A stretch of DNA of 64,000 nt from JBHFEI01 sp041928815 (GCF_041928815.1 NZ_JBHFEI010000006.1:248001-312000); one strand, 5' to 3'; positions 16,347 through 25,548 are shown, counted from the stretch's first letter. Notes: generated by a model not told the origin, from the letters alone. Program-made: numbers and translations.

Positions 16347-16907
16347 TCAGAAGCCAGCGCCCGGCTCGGCCAGGTAAGCCTGCTCGGCATCGGTGGACGC
16401 GCGGCCAAGACTGGCGTTGCGATGCGGGAAACGTCCGAAGCGGCGGATGACGGCGAGATGGCGCTCGGCATAGTCGAGATAGAGCGGATGCCCGAGCGCG
16501 GTCATCAGGTCGACGCTGCGCAACTGGTCGTCCAGCGCCTCCGAATGCTCGAAGGGAAGGTAGAAGAAGACGCGCCGATCCTCGGCGACCGCCTGGTCCG
16601 CACCGGCGGCGAGAGCCGCCCGCGCCTCGCGCAGAGCCAGGCCGTCCGTGGCAAAGGCGAGCGGTGTGGCGCGGTACATGTTGCGCGGCAGCTGGTCGAG
16701 GACGATGATCGCCGCGAGCCGGGCCTCGGGCGTGTCGCGCCAGACGAGGCCATCCTGCCGGGCAAGCGCCAGATGGGTCGCGCGAAAACGGCGCACGCAT
16801 TGCGCGTCAAGCGCATCGGAGGCCTGGAACCACTGTTCCGGCGCCAGTTCCTCGAACCAGAAGGTCAGGACCTCTTCGGGCGTGCAGACGCTTTCGGATA
16901 TGATCAT
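16347..16907 (-). CDS. DUF924 family protein
   Basis: The 186-residue protein begins with the DUF924 signature VLTFWFEELAPEQWF. It continues with IIVLDQLPRNMYR, YLPFEHSEALDDQ and RFGRFPHRNASLGR, all diagnostic of the family (PF06041), a TPR-like all-helical fold. No biochemical function is established for the family. The ATG at 16907 is preceded by GGAGAGG at good spacing; an upstream in-frame start is less likely. It probably co-transcribes with the MscS-type gene downstream. Confidence 0.9.
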   Translation of the reverse strand: MIISESVCTPEEVLTFWFEELAPEQWFQASDALDAQCVRRFRATHLALARQDGLVWRDTPEARLAAIIVLDQLPRNMYRATPLAFATDGLALREARAALAAGADQAVAEDRRVFFYLPFEHSEALDDQLRSVDLMTALGHPLYLDYAERHLAVIRRFGRFPHRNASLGRASTDAEQAYLAEPGAGF

Positions 16908-17051
16908 GGCCGGCCTCTCCCTTGGCTGCGCTGTCGCGGGCACCGGCAGATATACCGCATCAATGCCGGCGCGACAGGGGCAAAGACGCCCTCCTTCCCG
17001 CCCGATTGCGGCAGGAGCGCGGCGCGTGGAGGAGAGCCCGGCGACCGGCCG

Positions 17052-17393
17052 TCAGCGTTCGCGCAGGAGACCGGGAACGGTCAGGCCGCCCGGCCCGTAT
17101 TGCCTGCGGCCCGATTCGCAGGCACTCGGCGCGTCGCCGCGCCGCATCTCGCCTTCGCGGGCATTGGCCATGGCGTCGATCACCTCGTAGTCGCGCCTGT
17201 GCCGGCCGATCTGCTGGCCGATGGCGATCGTGGTCACCGAGACCGTATCCATTTCGAGGGACGGACAGACCCGGGCGAGCGCCACGACATCGGCGATCTT
17301 TTCCATCAGGTCGTCGCGGACGCCGGCCGCGAGGGCGGACGAGGGAGAAAAAACAGGAAGGAGAAAGAGCATGAAGGAAGCATACAGTCTCAT
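17052..17393 (-). CDS. Small secreted protein, unknown function
   Basis: The 113-residue protein starts with a signal peptide (MRLYASFMLFLLPVFSPSSALA), cleaved after ALA. The mature part is helical and contains two Cys (VCPSLE and SACESG) that could pair. The C-terminus is Gly/Arg-rich. It is divergent from the lipoprotein gene at 17618, with a 224-bp shared upstream region. No family was recognised. Confidence 0.65.
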   Translation of the reverse strand: MRLYASFMLFLLPVFSPSSALAAGVRDDLMEKIADVVALARVCPSLEMDTVSVTTIAIGQQIGRHRRDYEVIDAMANAREGEMRRGDAPSACESGRRQYGPGGLTVPGLLRER

Positions 17394-17617
17394 GAAACGA
17401 CCGTCTCCGTGGCACCTCCCTTGAGGCCATAGTGACGCATCTGGCCGCCAAGGCAAGGGGGCGTCCCGGCGCCGCGCATGCTCCGCGCAAGGTCCGCGCA
17501 GCATCGGGGAGATTTTTCTTTCGGCGCGGATACGGACGGGAACAAAAGGGCGGTGCATTCGTATAGCATGGTCGGGAAACCACTCCGCCTTCACCACCCT
17601 TCCTCCGGAGTTCGAGC

Positions 17618-17884
17618 ATGAAACGCATCGCCCCCGCTCTCGCCGGCCTGCTGCTCCTCAGCGCCTGCACGACGCCCGCGCCGCTGGAGCCGATCCCCGG
17701 CAGCATCACCTACAACGGCCAGCCGCGAACGCGGCTGACAAAAGCGCCGGTCGGCAGTCTCCTTTCGCACCAGTTCAACGACGCGTTCGGACGCCGGGTC
17801 TACGAGACCTATGTCGTCGAACCGGACCGCTCTCTCCGCCTCGTCAACCGGCGCCGCGCCGTCGCGTTCTTTCCGAGCCCCTGA
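17618..17884 (+). CDS. Small lipoprotein, unknown function
   Basis: The 88-residue protein has a clear lipoprotein signal (MKRIAPALAGLLLLSACTT) with lipobox LSAC, so Cys17 should be lipidated. The mature part is short and basic (NGQPRTRLTKAPVGS, YETYVVEPDRSLRLVNRR), suggesting a beta-rich fold tethered to a membrane. TTCCTCCGGAG sits before the ATG and includes a good ribosome-binding site. Similar short lipoproteins are common in rhizobia, but no function is known. Confidence 0.75.
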   Translation: MKRIAPALAGLLLLSACTTPAPLEPIPGSITYNGQPRTRLTKAPVGSLLSHQFNDAFGRRVYETYVVEPDRSLRLVNRRRAVAFFPSP

Positions 17885-18010
17885 CCGGAGGCAAGACGCG
17901 TGATGTCCCTGTCCGGTTGCACCCTCGCGCACGAATGCCTATACGCTCGCACATGGACAGGATCGAAAGCGGCCGGACGGGGCGCGACCGGCCGCGCGTG
18001 GACGCTTGTG

Positions 18011-18433
18011 ATGATTTCCCAGAAAGCCAAATATGCGATGCGGGCGCTGGTCATGCTGGCGCGGGCGAAACCTGGGGAAACGGTGAGTATTTCCGACATC
18101 GCCCGCCAGCAGGGCATTCCGAAGAAGTTCCTCGAACAGATCCTCCTCGACCTCAAGCACCACGGCATCGTCACCAGCCGGCGCGGCAAGGCGGGCGGCT
18201 ACCTGCTGCTGAGGCCGGCCGACGCGGTCAGCTATGGCGAGGTGCTGCGGCTGATCGACGGACCAATCGCGCCCTTGCCCTGCCTCAGCAAGGTCGCCTA
18301 CAGGCGCTGCGGCGACTGCCCGGAGGAAAGCGCCTGCGAGGTGCGCAGGGTCTTCGCCCGCGTCGCGGCTTCCAGCCGGGAGATCCTCGACACGACGACG
18401 CTGTCCATGAGCCTCACGGAATTGTCGGAGTAA
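18011..18433 (+). CDS. Rrf2-family transcriptional regulator
   Basis: The 140-residue regulator has the Rrf2 winged HTH (KAKYAMRALVMLA, ISDIARQQGIPKKFLEQIL, GKAGGYLLLRP). A three-Cys cluster (PCLSKVAYRRCGDCPEESAC) sits in the loop that binds Fe-S clusters in IscR/NsrR. It has extra cysteines relative to CymR. It lies 127 bp upstream of a complete sulfate importer on the same strand, so a role in sensing cysteine or Fe-S status and controlling sulfate uptake is the natural guess. The ATG at 18011 matches the family N-terminus, MxSxKAKYAxRAL. Confidence 0.92.
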   Translation: MISQKAKYAMRALVMLARAKPGETVSISDIARQQGIPKKFLEQILLDLKHHGIVTSRRGKAGGYLLLRPADAVSYGEVLRLIDGPIAPLPCLSKVAYRRCGDCPEESACEVRRVFARVAASSREILDTTTLSMSLTELSE

Positions 18434-18560
18434 TTGATTTCCGCATTCCGGCGCTTGAAAGCATGGTTTTCCCCGCGTACCGATAGAAAACGAAACCCAC
18501 TGCGTTCTGAAACACGACCCGACTGATAGAGTATCGTTACACAATCAACGGAGGTGGATG

Positions 18561-19586
18561 ATGAAGGCCAGAACTTTCTCGAAATTCCTGACGGCGGCAC
18601 TTCTCGCCAGCGCCATCCAGGTCGGCGGGCTCGGCTTCGCCTTCGCCGACCAGACGATCCTCAACGTGTCCTACGATCCGACACGCGAGCTCTACAAGGA
18701 TTTCAACAACGCCTTCGCCGAAAAGTGGAAGGCGGACACGGGCGAGACCCTGACCATCCAGACATCCCATGGCGGCTCTGGCAAGCAGGCCCGCTCCGTC
18801 ATCGACGGGCTTGACGCGGACGTCGTCACGCTGGCGCTCGAGGCCGACATCGACGCGATCGCCGAGCAGACCAAGAAGATCCCGGCGGACTGGAAGACAC
18901 GCCTCGACAACAACAGCGCGCCCTATACCTCGACCATCGTCTTCCTCGTGCGCAAGGGCAACCCGAAGGGCATCAAGGACTGGGGCGACCTCGTCAAGGA
19001 CGACATCCAGGTGATCACGCCGAACCCGAAGACATCGGGCGGCGCGCGCTGGAACTTCCTCGCCGCCTGGGCCTGGGCCCGCACGGCCAACAACGGCGAC
19101 GACGCCAAGGCGCAGGAATATGTGACGGAGCTTTTCAAGCACGTCCCGGTCCTCGACACCGGCGCGCGCGGCTCGACGACGACCTTCGTCCAGCGCGGCC
19201 TCGGCGACGTGCTGCTCGCCTGGGAAAACGAGGCCTATCTCTCGCTCGACGAGCTTGGCCCCGACCAGTTCGAGATCGTCACCCCGTCGATCTCGATCAA
19301 GGCGGAACCGCCGGTCGCCCTCGTCGACGGCAATGTCGACACCAAGGGAACGCGCAAGGTCGCGGAAGCCTATCTCGACTACCTCTATTCGGATGTAGGA
19401 CAGAAGATCGCCGCCAAGCATTACTACCGCCCCTTCAAGCCCGAACTCGCAGACCCCGCCGACACCGCCCGTTTCGGCGACCTGAAGCTCGCGACTATTG
19501 ACGATTTCGGCGGATGGAAAGAAGCTCAGCCGAAATTCTTCGGGGACGGCGGCGTCTTCGACCAGATCTACAAGCCGGGGCAATAA
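18561..19586 (+). CDS. Sulfate/thiosulfate ABC transporter, periplasmic binding protein
   Basis: The 341-residue binding protein has a signal peptide (MKARTFSKFLTAALLASAI, ending GFAFA). It carries the sulfate-binding signatures TILNVSYDPTRELYKDFN, HGGSGKQARSVIDGL and TPNPKTSGGARWNFLAAW. The second of two adjacent ATGs (18561) is chosen because GGAGG is 6 bp upstream of it. It delivers sulfate or thiosulfate to the CysT/CysW permease. Sequence alone does not separate Sbp from CysP. It is the first gene of the four-gene importer operon and follows an Rrf2 regulator. Confidence 0.95.
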   Translation: MKARTFSKFLTAALLASAIQVGGLGFAFADQTILNVSYDPTRELYKDFNNAFAEKWKADTGETLTIQTSHGGSGKQARSVIDGLDADVVTLALEADIDAIAEQTKKIPADWKTRLDNNSAPYTSTIVFLVRKGNPKGIKDWGDLVKDDIQVITPNPKTSGGARWNFLAAWAWARTANNGDDAKAQEYVTELFKHVPVLDTGARGSTTTFVQRGLGDVLLAWENEAYLSLDELGPDQFEIVTPSISIKAEPPVALVDGNVDTKGTRKVAEAYLDYLYSDVGQKIAAKHYYRPFKPELADPADTARFGDLKLATIDDFGGWKEAQPKFFGDGGVFDQIYKPGQ

Positions 19587-19592
19587 CAACTT

Positions 19593-20450
19593 ATGACCGC
19601 AGTCACCGCGAAACGGTGGAGCTTTCGTCAGCCGAGCGTCATTCCGGGATTCGGATTGGCGCTCGGCGTCACATTGACGTGGCTCGTCCTCATCGTCCTC
19701 ATTCCGTTGTCGGGACTTGCGATTCGTTCGAGTTCGCTCGGCTGGAGCACGTTCTTCGCTCTCGCCACCGACCAGAGAACGCTGAATGCGCTGCGCATCA
19801 GCTTCGGCACCGCCTTTGCCGCGGCGATCATCAACGTGATCTTCGGCGTCATCCTGGCCTGGGTGCTCGTGCGCTACCGCTTTCCAGGCAAGCGCGTGAT
19901 CGACGCCATGGTCGACCTGCCTTTCGCGCTGCCGACGGCGGTGGCCGGCATCGCGCTTGCCTCGCTCTATGCCCCGAACGGATGGATCGGCAGCCTGCTG
20001 GCGCCGCTCGGCATAAAGGTCGCCTTCACGCCCCTCGGCATCGTCATCGCGCTGGTCTTCGTCGGCCTGCCCTTCGTCGTGCGCACCGTGCAGCCGATCA
20101 TGGAGGAGATCGACAGGGAGGTCGAGGAAGCGGCAGCGACGCTCGGCGCCAACCGTTTCCAGACGATCAGCCGCGTGCTCCTGCCGGGCCTGACGCCGGC
20201 GGTGCTCACCGGCTTCGCGCTCGCCTTCGCCCGCGGCGTCGGCGAATACGGATCGGTGATCTTCATCGCCGGCAACCTGCCCTATGTCTCCGAGATCGCG
20301 CCGCTTCTGATCGTCATCAGGCTGGAGGAGTTCAACTATCCGGCAGCCACCGCCATCGCGATGATCATGCTGATCATCTCCTTCACCATGCTGCTGATCA
20401 TCAACATGATCCAATCCTGGAGCCGTGGACGCTATGGTTATGGCGCTTGA
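19593..20450 (+). CDS. cysT: Sulfate ABC transporter permease CysT (CysU)
   Basis: The 285-residue inner-membrane protein has six predicted transmembrane helices and the permease loop EEAAATLGANRFQTISRVLLP (EAA motif), which contacts the ATPase. Its segments SLGWSTFFALATDQRTLNALRISF and DLPFALPTAVAGIALASLY are typical of CysT. It starts 6 bp after the binding-protein gene and its end overlaps cysW by 17 bp. It pairs with CysW to form the sulfate channel. Confidence 0.95.
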   Translation: MTAVTAKRWSFRQPSVIPGFGLALGVTLTWLVLIVLIPLSGLAIRSSSLGWSTFFALATDQRTLNALRISFGTAFAAAIINVIFGVILAWVLVRYRFPGKRVIDAMVDLPFALPTAVAGIALASLYAPNGWIGSLLAPLGIKVAFTPLGIVIALVFVGLPFVVRTVQPIMEEIDREVEEAAATLGANRFQTISRVLLPGLTPAVLTGFALAFARGVGEYGSVIFIAGNLPYVSEIAPLLIVIRLEEFNYPAATAIAMIMLIISFTMLLIINMIQSWSRGRYGYGA

Positions 20451-21333
20451 TACTGGCGTGACGACGGGCACGGCACGGCGCACCACCGAAACGGTGCGCG
20501 CCGCGACCTCGGAAAGCCGCCTGGCGCGGCGCATCCTGATCGCGCTCGCGCTCGGCTTCGTCGCGCTCTTCCTGCTTCTGCCGCTGACCGCCGTCTTCGT
20601 CGAAGCCTTCCGCAACGGTCCGGAAGCCTTCCTCGACGCGCTGGTCGACCCCGAAACCTTTTCCGCGATCCGGCTGACGCTGATCGTCGCCGGCATCGCC
20701 GTGCCGCTCAATCTCGTCTTCGGCGTCGCCGCCGCCTGGGCGATCGCCAAGTTCGAGTTCAAGGGCAAGGCCTTCCTGACCACCCTGATCGACCTGCCCT
20801 TCTCCGTCTCCCCGGTGATTTCCGGCCTCGTCTTCGTGCTGCTGTTCAGCAGCCACAGCCTGCTCGGACCCTGGCTGCAGAGCCACGGCATCCAGATCCT
20901 CTTCGCCGTGCCGGGGCTCGTGCTCGCGACCGTCTTCGTCACGTTCCCCTTCGTCGCCCGCGAGCTGATCCCGCTGATGCAGGAACAGGGCACGGCCGAC
21001 GAGGAGGCGGCCCTGTCGCTCGGCGCCTCCGGTTGGCAGACCTTCTGGTACGTGACCCTGCCCAACATCAAGTGGGGCCTGCTCTATGGCGTGCTGCTCT
21101 GCAACGCCCGTGCCATGGGCGAGTTCGGCGCCGTCTCGGTCGTTTCCGGCCATATCCGCGGCATGACCAACACCATGCCGCTTCAGGTCGAGATCCTCTA
21201 CAACGAATACAGCTTCGTCGGCGCCTTCGCCGTCGCCGCCCTCCTCGCCCTGCTCGCGCTCGTCACGCTCGTGCTAAAGACGGTGCTGGAAATGCGCTAC
21301 AGCGCCGAGATCGCCGCCAGCCGCCGGCATTGA
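20434..21333 (+). CDS. cysW: Sulfate ABC transporter permease CysW
   Basis: The 299-residue permease has six membrane helices, PFSVSPVISGLVFVLLF, and the EAA loop DEEAALSLGASGWQTFWYVTLP characteristic of CysW. The ATG at 20434 is preferred over a GTG at 20425; both overlap the end of cysT, giving translational coupling. It forms the heterodimeric channel with CysT and docks on CysA. Confidence 0.95.
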   Translation: MVMALDTGVTTGTARRTTETVRAATSESRLARRILIALALGFVALFLLLPLTAVFVEAFRNGPEAFLDALVDPETFSAIRLTLIVAGIAVPLNLVFGVAAAWAIAKFEFKGKAFLTTLIDLPFSVSPVISGLVFVLLFSSHSLLGPWLQSHGIQILFAVPGLVLATVFVTFPFVARELIPLMQEQGTADEEAALSLGASGWQTFWYVTLPNIKWGLLYGVLLCNARAMGEFGAVSVVSGHIRGMTNTMPLQVEILYNEYSFVGAFAVAALLALLALVTLVLKTVLEMRYSAEIAASRRH

Positions 21334-21344
21334 AAGGTTCGACC

Positions 21345-22403
21345 ATGGAAGTCCGCGTACAGAATATCCGCAAGGAATTCAGCCAGTTCCCGGCGCTCGA
21401 CGATGTGTCGCTCGACATCCGCTCGGGCGAACTGATCGCGCTGCTCGGCCCTTCCGGCTCGGGCAAGACGACGCTGCTGCGGCTCGTCGCGGGGCTGGAA
21501 ACGCCCTCGGACGGCATCATCTATTTCGGCAACGAGGACGCCTCGAAAAAGACGGTGCAGGAGCGCAACATCGGCTTCGTCTTCCAGAGCTATGCGCTGT
21601 TCCGCCACATGACCGTGCTCGACAACGTGTCCTTCGGCCTGAAAATCCGCCCCTCGGGCCGCCGGCCGTCCGCGCAGGCGATCCGGGCCCGGGCGCTCGA
21701 ACTGCTCGATCTCGTGCAGTTGACGGGGCTTGAAAAGCGCTACCCCGCCCAGCTTTCCGGCGGCCAGCGCCAGCGCGTCGCGCTTGCCCGCGCCATGGCG
21801 GTGGAACCCAACGTCCTGCTCCTCGACGAGCCCTTCGGCGCGCTCGACGCGCAGGTGCGCAAGGAGCTCAGGCGCTGGCTGCGCGAGATCCACGACCGCA
21901 CCGGCCACACGACGATCTTCGTCACCCACGATCAGGAGGAGGCACTGGAACTCGCCGACCGGGTCGTGGTGATGAGCAAGGGCCGGATCGAGCAGACCGG
22001 CACGCCGGACGAGATCTACGACCGCCCGAACTCTCCCTTCGTTTTCTCCTTCATCGGCCAGTCGAACGCGTTGCCGGTGCGGGTCGAAGGGGAAAAAGTC
22101 TGGCTCGACGATCGCCTGATCGGGCTTGAGGCCCGCGGCGAGCCGGATGGGCCGGCGGATCTTTATTTCCGCCCGCATGACATCGAGATCCTCGACGGCT
22201 GCGGCGGCTGCATTGCCGGCGTCGTCGCCGGCAGCCGGCGCGTAGCGGGCACGCGTCACGTGGAGGTCAATATCGGCGCCCGCCAGCCGCAGATCGAGGT
22301 CGAACTGCCGCCGGAAACGCCGGCGCCGGAAGGCGCCCGGCTTGCATTCCGTCCGAAGCGCTACAGGCTCTTCGCCCGTCGCGAGGCGGCGGTGGCCGCC
22401 TGA
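21345..22403 (+). CDS. cysA: Sulfate ABC transporter ATP-binding protein CysA
   Basis: The 352-residue ATPase has Walker A GPSGSGKTT, Q-loop FVFQSYALFRHMTV, signature LSGGQRQR, Walker B VLLLDEPFGALD and switch His in FVTHDQEEALE. The C-terminal regulatory (TOBE-like) domain follows from about residue 240. The start ATG at 21345 lies 11 bp after cysW. It powers sulfate import and is the last gene of the operon; the next gene is on the opposite strand 9 bp away. Confidence 0.96.
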   Translation: MEVRVQNIRKEFSQFPALDDVSLDIRSGELIALLGPSGSGKTTLLRLVAGLETPSDGIIYFGNEDASKKTVQERNIGFVFQSYALFRHMTVLDNVSFGLKIRPSGRRPSAQAIRARALELLDLVQLTGLEKRYPAQLSGGQRQRVALARAMAVEPNVLLLDEPFGALDAQVRKELRRWLREIHDRTGHTTIFVTHDQEEALELADRVVVMSKGRIEQTGTPDEIYDRPNSPFVFSFIGQSNALPVRVEGEKVWLDDRLIGLEARGEPDGPADLYFRPHDIEILDGCGGCIAGVVAGSRRVAGTRHVEVNIGARQPQIEVELPPETPAPEGARLAFRPKRYRLFARREAAVAA

Positions 22404-22412
22404 ACGGACGGC

Positions 22413-22913
22413 CTATTCGAGCGGCGCCGATTCCGGCGGTCCTCGCCGCAGGACGAGCTGCATGCGGTGGATGGCGACGAAGATCGCAAGCGCCATCACG
22501 CTTGCCGTGACCGCGATCTGCCAAAGGCCGAGGCCGGCGGCAAGCCCCACGGCACCGGCGAGCCACATGCCGGCTCCTGTCGTGATGCCCTGGACCTCGC
22601 CGCGCGACAGCACGATGAATCCCGCAGCCAGGAAGGCAACCCCGCCTGTGATCGCCTCGACGAGACGGGAGGGATCCATCTGCACGTTCTCCCCGGCAAA
22701 AGGCGGGGCGTTGACCAGCTCGATCGCGACGATGGTGAAGACGGCGGAGGCGAGACAGACCATCATGTGCGTCTTCAGGCCGGCCGGACGGTCACGCCAT
22801 TCGCGCTCGATGCCGATCAGGGCTCCGAGGATGGCGGCGAGCAGAAGGCGCGCAACCATCACCGGGAATCCGAGATGCGTTCCGTGGCCGATCGTCCCGA
22901 TAAGTTCTGACAT
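22413..22913 (-). CDS. MgtC/SapB-family membrane protein
   Basis: The 166-residue protein has four to five transmembrane helices and the MgtC N-terminal signature LLLAAILGALIGIEREWRDRPAGLKTHMMV. It is followed by GVAFLAAGFIV and GITTGAGMWLAGAVGLAAG. It lacks the cytoplasmic ACT-like domain of full MgtC, so it belongs to the short SapB-type. MgtC proteins affect Mg2+ limitation survival and F-ATP synthase; the role of short homologs is unknown. The ATG at 22913 is chosen because the frame upstream lacks hydrophobic character. Confidence 0.9.
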   Translation of the reverse strand: MSELIGTIGHGTHLGFPVMVARLLLAAILGALIGIEREWRDRPAGLKTHMMVCLASAVFTIVAIELVNAPPFAGENVQMDPSRLVEAITGGVAFLAAGFIVLSRGEVQGITTGAGMWLAGAVGLAAGLGLWQIAVTASVMALAIFVAIHRMQLVLRRGPPESAPLE

Positions 22914-23026
22914 GTCGCGCAAACGCGCGAGCGGGCTTCCGGTTCCACGCCGGCGACCGGATCGAGATCGCGGCGGCGCGATCCCCGCCTTGACCCGGCG
23001 GCGCTTCGCCGCCATGGTCTGCCGCC

Positions 23027-23833
23027 ATGACCCATGCCGAGATCGACGACGACGCGCTGACCACCCATCCAATCACGCGTCTTCGCCGGCTCTTCCGCGC
23101 GCTCTACCACGGCAACAGCCCTGTCGCCTTCGGCTTCCAGATCAGCCTCGCGGTCATCGACCTCCTGATCATCGCCTTTTTCGTCTTCGGCCCCTATCTT
23201 CGAACCGGCCCCTCCTACCTGATCATCGACTATGTCGCGGCCGTCTGGATCTTCCTCGAACTCGCCGCGCGGGCGCTGATCGCGCGGGGACCGCGCGAAT
23301 TCCTCGCCCGGCCAACCACTTGGGTGGATGCGGTGGTTCTCGCCACGCTGCTCTTCCCCGCGCTCCTCTTGAATTTCGCCTTCCTGCGGGCGCTGCGGAT
23401 CTGGACGCTCGCCAACAGCCGCATGATGCGCAGCCTGCTCAAACGTTGCCGGCTGAAGGCCCATGAGGACGTTATCCGTGCCTCGATCAACCTCGTCGTC
23501 TTCCTCTTCCTCGTCACCGGCTTCGTCTATACCTTCTTCTTCTACCATCTCGACGGCATCAGCGGCTTCGTCGACGCGCTCTATTTCACGGTGGCGACCG
23601 TGACCACCACCGGCTTCGGCGACATCACATTGCCGGGAACGGCGGGAAAGCTCACCTCGATCATCGCGATGATCATCGGCATCTCGCTCTTCGTCCGCCT
23701 CGCCCAGGCGGTGGTACGCCCCTTGAAGGTCACCTTCCCCTGCCCACGCTGCGGGCTGCAGCGCCACGATACCGACGCCGTGCATTGCAAGGCCTGTGGC
23801 GAGATCCTCAACATCCCCGACGAAGGCCATTGA
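23027..23833 (+). CDS. Voltage-gated-like K+ channel with C-terminal zinc ribbon
   Basis: The 268-residue protein has an S1-S4-like hydrophobic region (S4-like RALRIWTLANSRMMRSLLKRCR) followed by the two pore helices. The K+ selectivity filter is TVTTTGFGDI. It ends with a treble-clef zinc ribbon CPRCGLQRHDTDAVHCKACGE (Cys-x2-Cys ... Cys-x2-Cys). This makes a six-helix potassium channel subunit with a metal-binding cytoplasmic tail. It is divergent from the MgtC gene by 113 bp. The channel call is firm; the meaning of the zinc ribbon is not known. Confidence 0.88.
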   Translation: MTHAEIDDDALTTHPITRLRRLFRALYHGNSPVAFGFQISLAVIDLLIIAFFVFGPYLRTGPSYLIIDYVAAVWIFLELAARALIARGPREFLARPTTWVDAVVLATLLFPALLLNFAFLRALRIWTLANSRMMRSLLKRCRLKAHEDVIRASINLVVFLFLVTGFVYTFFFYHLDGISGFVDALYFTVATVTTTGFGDITLPGTAGKLTSIIAMIIGISLFVRLAQAVVRPLKVTFPCPRCGLQRHDTDAVHCKACGEILNIPDEGH

Positions 23834-23933
23834 AGCCCGCGCAAGACGGTTTCCCCGGATCATATTTGACTATACAAATCAACCTGTCCCGCATCGCCGA
23901 AGCATGATGCGGGCGCCGGAGATGGACAGCGGG

Positions 23934-24641
23934 ATGACGACGATCCACCAGCGCATCTTCGCCGACATCGAGGCGAAGATCATGAGCGGCGAATGGCAGC
24001 CGGGCCATCGCATCCCCTTCGAGCACGAGCTGGAGGCGGAGTACCGCTGCTCGCGCATGACGGTCAGCAAGGCGCTGTCGGCGCTCGCCGATCGCGGCAT
24101 GATCGTCCGGCGGCGCCGGGTCGGCTCCTTCGTCACGGCGCCGCAGATCGACCGGACGGTGCTCGACATCCAGGACATCGCAACCGCGGCGAGCGCGGCC
24201 GGCCATGCCTACGAATTCCGCATTTTCGGGCGGGAGGAAGGAGTGCTGACGTCCGGCGAGGCAGCACGGCTCGGCGAGACGGCCGGCGCGCCCGTGCTCC
24301 GGGTGCAGTGCCTGCATGTCGTCGACGGCAGGCCCCATGCGCTCGAGCGGCGCCTCATCCTGCTTCACACCGTGCCGCAGGCGCGGGATGAGGCGTTCCT
24401 ACAGATGCCGCCCGGAACCTGGCTGCTCGAGCAGGTCGCCTGGACCGAGGCACGCCATGTCATCCGTGCCGTCGCCGCCGATGCCGCGACCGCGCAGCGC
24501 CTCGAACTGGCGCGGGGCGACCCCTGCCTGCTGCTCACCCGGCAGACCTGGCAGAACGGCAGGACGGTGACGGCGGTCGAGATCACCCATCCGGGCGACC
24601 GCTATCAGTTCACCGGCGTCTTCCACCCCTCGTCCAGATAG
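23934..24641 (+). CDS. GntR/HutC-family transcriptional regulator
   Basis: The 235-residue regulator has a GntR winged HTH (residues 1-70; IHQRIFADIEAKIMSGEW, CSRMTVSKALSALADRGMIV) and a UTRA effector domain, the HutC class. The ATG at 23934 aligns with the family start; in-frame ATGs at 23904, 23907 and 23922 are alternatives. An imperfect palindrome, TTGACTATACAA (23866-23877), lies upstream and could be the autoregulatory operator. The gene converges on the ribokinase-like gene, whose stop is 4 bp away, at the end of the nine-gene sugar operon. HutC regulators sense imidazole or sugar-phosphate-like ligands, so it may sense a catabolite of that operon. Confidence 0.9.
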   Translation: MTTIHQRIFADIEAKIMSGEWQPGHRIPFEHELEAEYRCSRMTVSKALSALADRGMIVRRRRVGSFVTAPQIDRTVLDIQDIATAASAAGHAYEFRIFGREEGVLTSGEAARLGETAGAPVLRVQCLHVVDGRPHALERRLILLHTVPQARDEAFLQMPPGTWLLEQVAWTEARHVIRAVAADAATAQRLELARGDPCLLLTRQTWQNGRTVTAVEITHPGDRYQFTGVFHPSSR

Positions 24642-24645
24642 GGCG

Positions 24646-25539
24646 TCAGGCAAGAATGCCGGCCAGCTCGCTCACGCTCGGGAATGCGGAATGGGTGCCG
24701 GGCCGCGCCACCGTGATCGCGGAAGCGCGCGCGGCGTCCTCGATCGCGCGGCGGTCGAGACGGCCCGAGCGCAAGGCCGCCGAGGCCAGCGCAACCGAAA
24801 GGAACGTGTCGCCGGCGCCGGTGGTGTCGACGACATCCACCGCAACGGCGGGAACGCGGCAGACGCCGTCCCGATCGGCCAGAAGCGCGCCCTCGCCGCC
24901 CGCCGTGAGCACGACCTGCCCGACGCCGCGCGCGAGGAGATGCGCGGCGGCCTCCGGCCCTGTCGCTCCGGTCAGAGACAGCGCCTCGCCGCGGTTGAGG
25001 CAGACGATATCGACAAACGGCCAGAGCGACGGGAAATAATCCCGCACGGGCGAGGGATTGACGGCCGTCACCATGCCGCGCCGTCTCGCAGCAGCGAGGA
25101 CGGCAGCGGTCGTCTCCCGCGACAGGTTGCCCTGGACCACGAGGCGATCGCCGGAAGACGCATGAACGAGCCTTTTCTCCACCTCATGTGGGGCCAAACC
25201 TTCCGCCGCCGCCGCCGTCGAGAGAATGGCGTTTTCGCCGTCAGGCAGCCGGAAGATCAGGGAGTGATCGGTGGAGACCCCTTCGATCTCGACGAGATCT
25301 GCGATCACCGGCTCGGGCAGGATCGCCTGTCGGATCGCCGCCGCGCGCGCATCGTCGCCGATTGGCGCGACCAGGGTCGTGCGGAGCCGCGCTCGCGCGA
25401 GCACGATCGCCTGGTTGGCGCCCTTGCCGCCGAGGTCGCGCGGACCGGTACGGCCGAGCACGGTGGCGCCGGGCGCCGGAAGCGCGTCGACGAACATCGT
25501 CTCGTCGATGGTGACGTTGCCGACGACGAAGGCCTGCAT
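24646..25539 (-). CDS. PfkB/ribokinase-family carbohydrate kinase
   Basis: The 297-residue kinase has both PfkB signatures: GGKGANQAIVLARA (N-terminal, substrate side) and VDTTGAGDTFLSVAL (C-terminal), with the catalytic Asp in GAGD. The size and N-terminal FVVGNVTIDETMFVDALP fit ribokinase-like sugar kinases, which use ATP to phosphorylate a pentose-, nucleoside- or deoxysugar-type substrate. It is the last gene of the minus-strand operon that begins with LacI at 32782. It follows the TenA-like gene by 9 bp. Its substrate should be a product of the upstream hydrolases; the identity is unknown. Confidence 0.93.
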   Translation of the reverse strand: MQAFVVGNVTIDETMFVDALPAPGATVLGRTGPRDLGGKGANQAIVLARARLRTTLVAPIGDDARAAAIRQAILPEPVIADLVEIEGVSTDHSLIFRLPDGENAILSTAAAAEGLAPHEVEKRLVHASSGDRLVVQGNLSRETTAAVLAAARRRGMVTAVNPSPVRDYFPSLWPFVDIVCLNRGEALSLTGATGPEAAAHLLARGVGQVVLTAGGEGALLADRDGVCRVPAVAVDVVDTTGAGDTFLSVALASAALRSGRLDRRAIEDAARASAITVARPGTHSAFPSVSELAGILA

Positions 25540-25548
25540 CGTCCCGCC

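Noticed and set aside
18537..21071. An 844-codon minus-strand frame across the sulfate importer
   Set aside because: It is a shadow of the binding-protein, cysT and cysW coding strand, with biased, motif-free composition.
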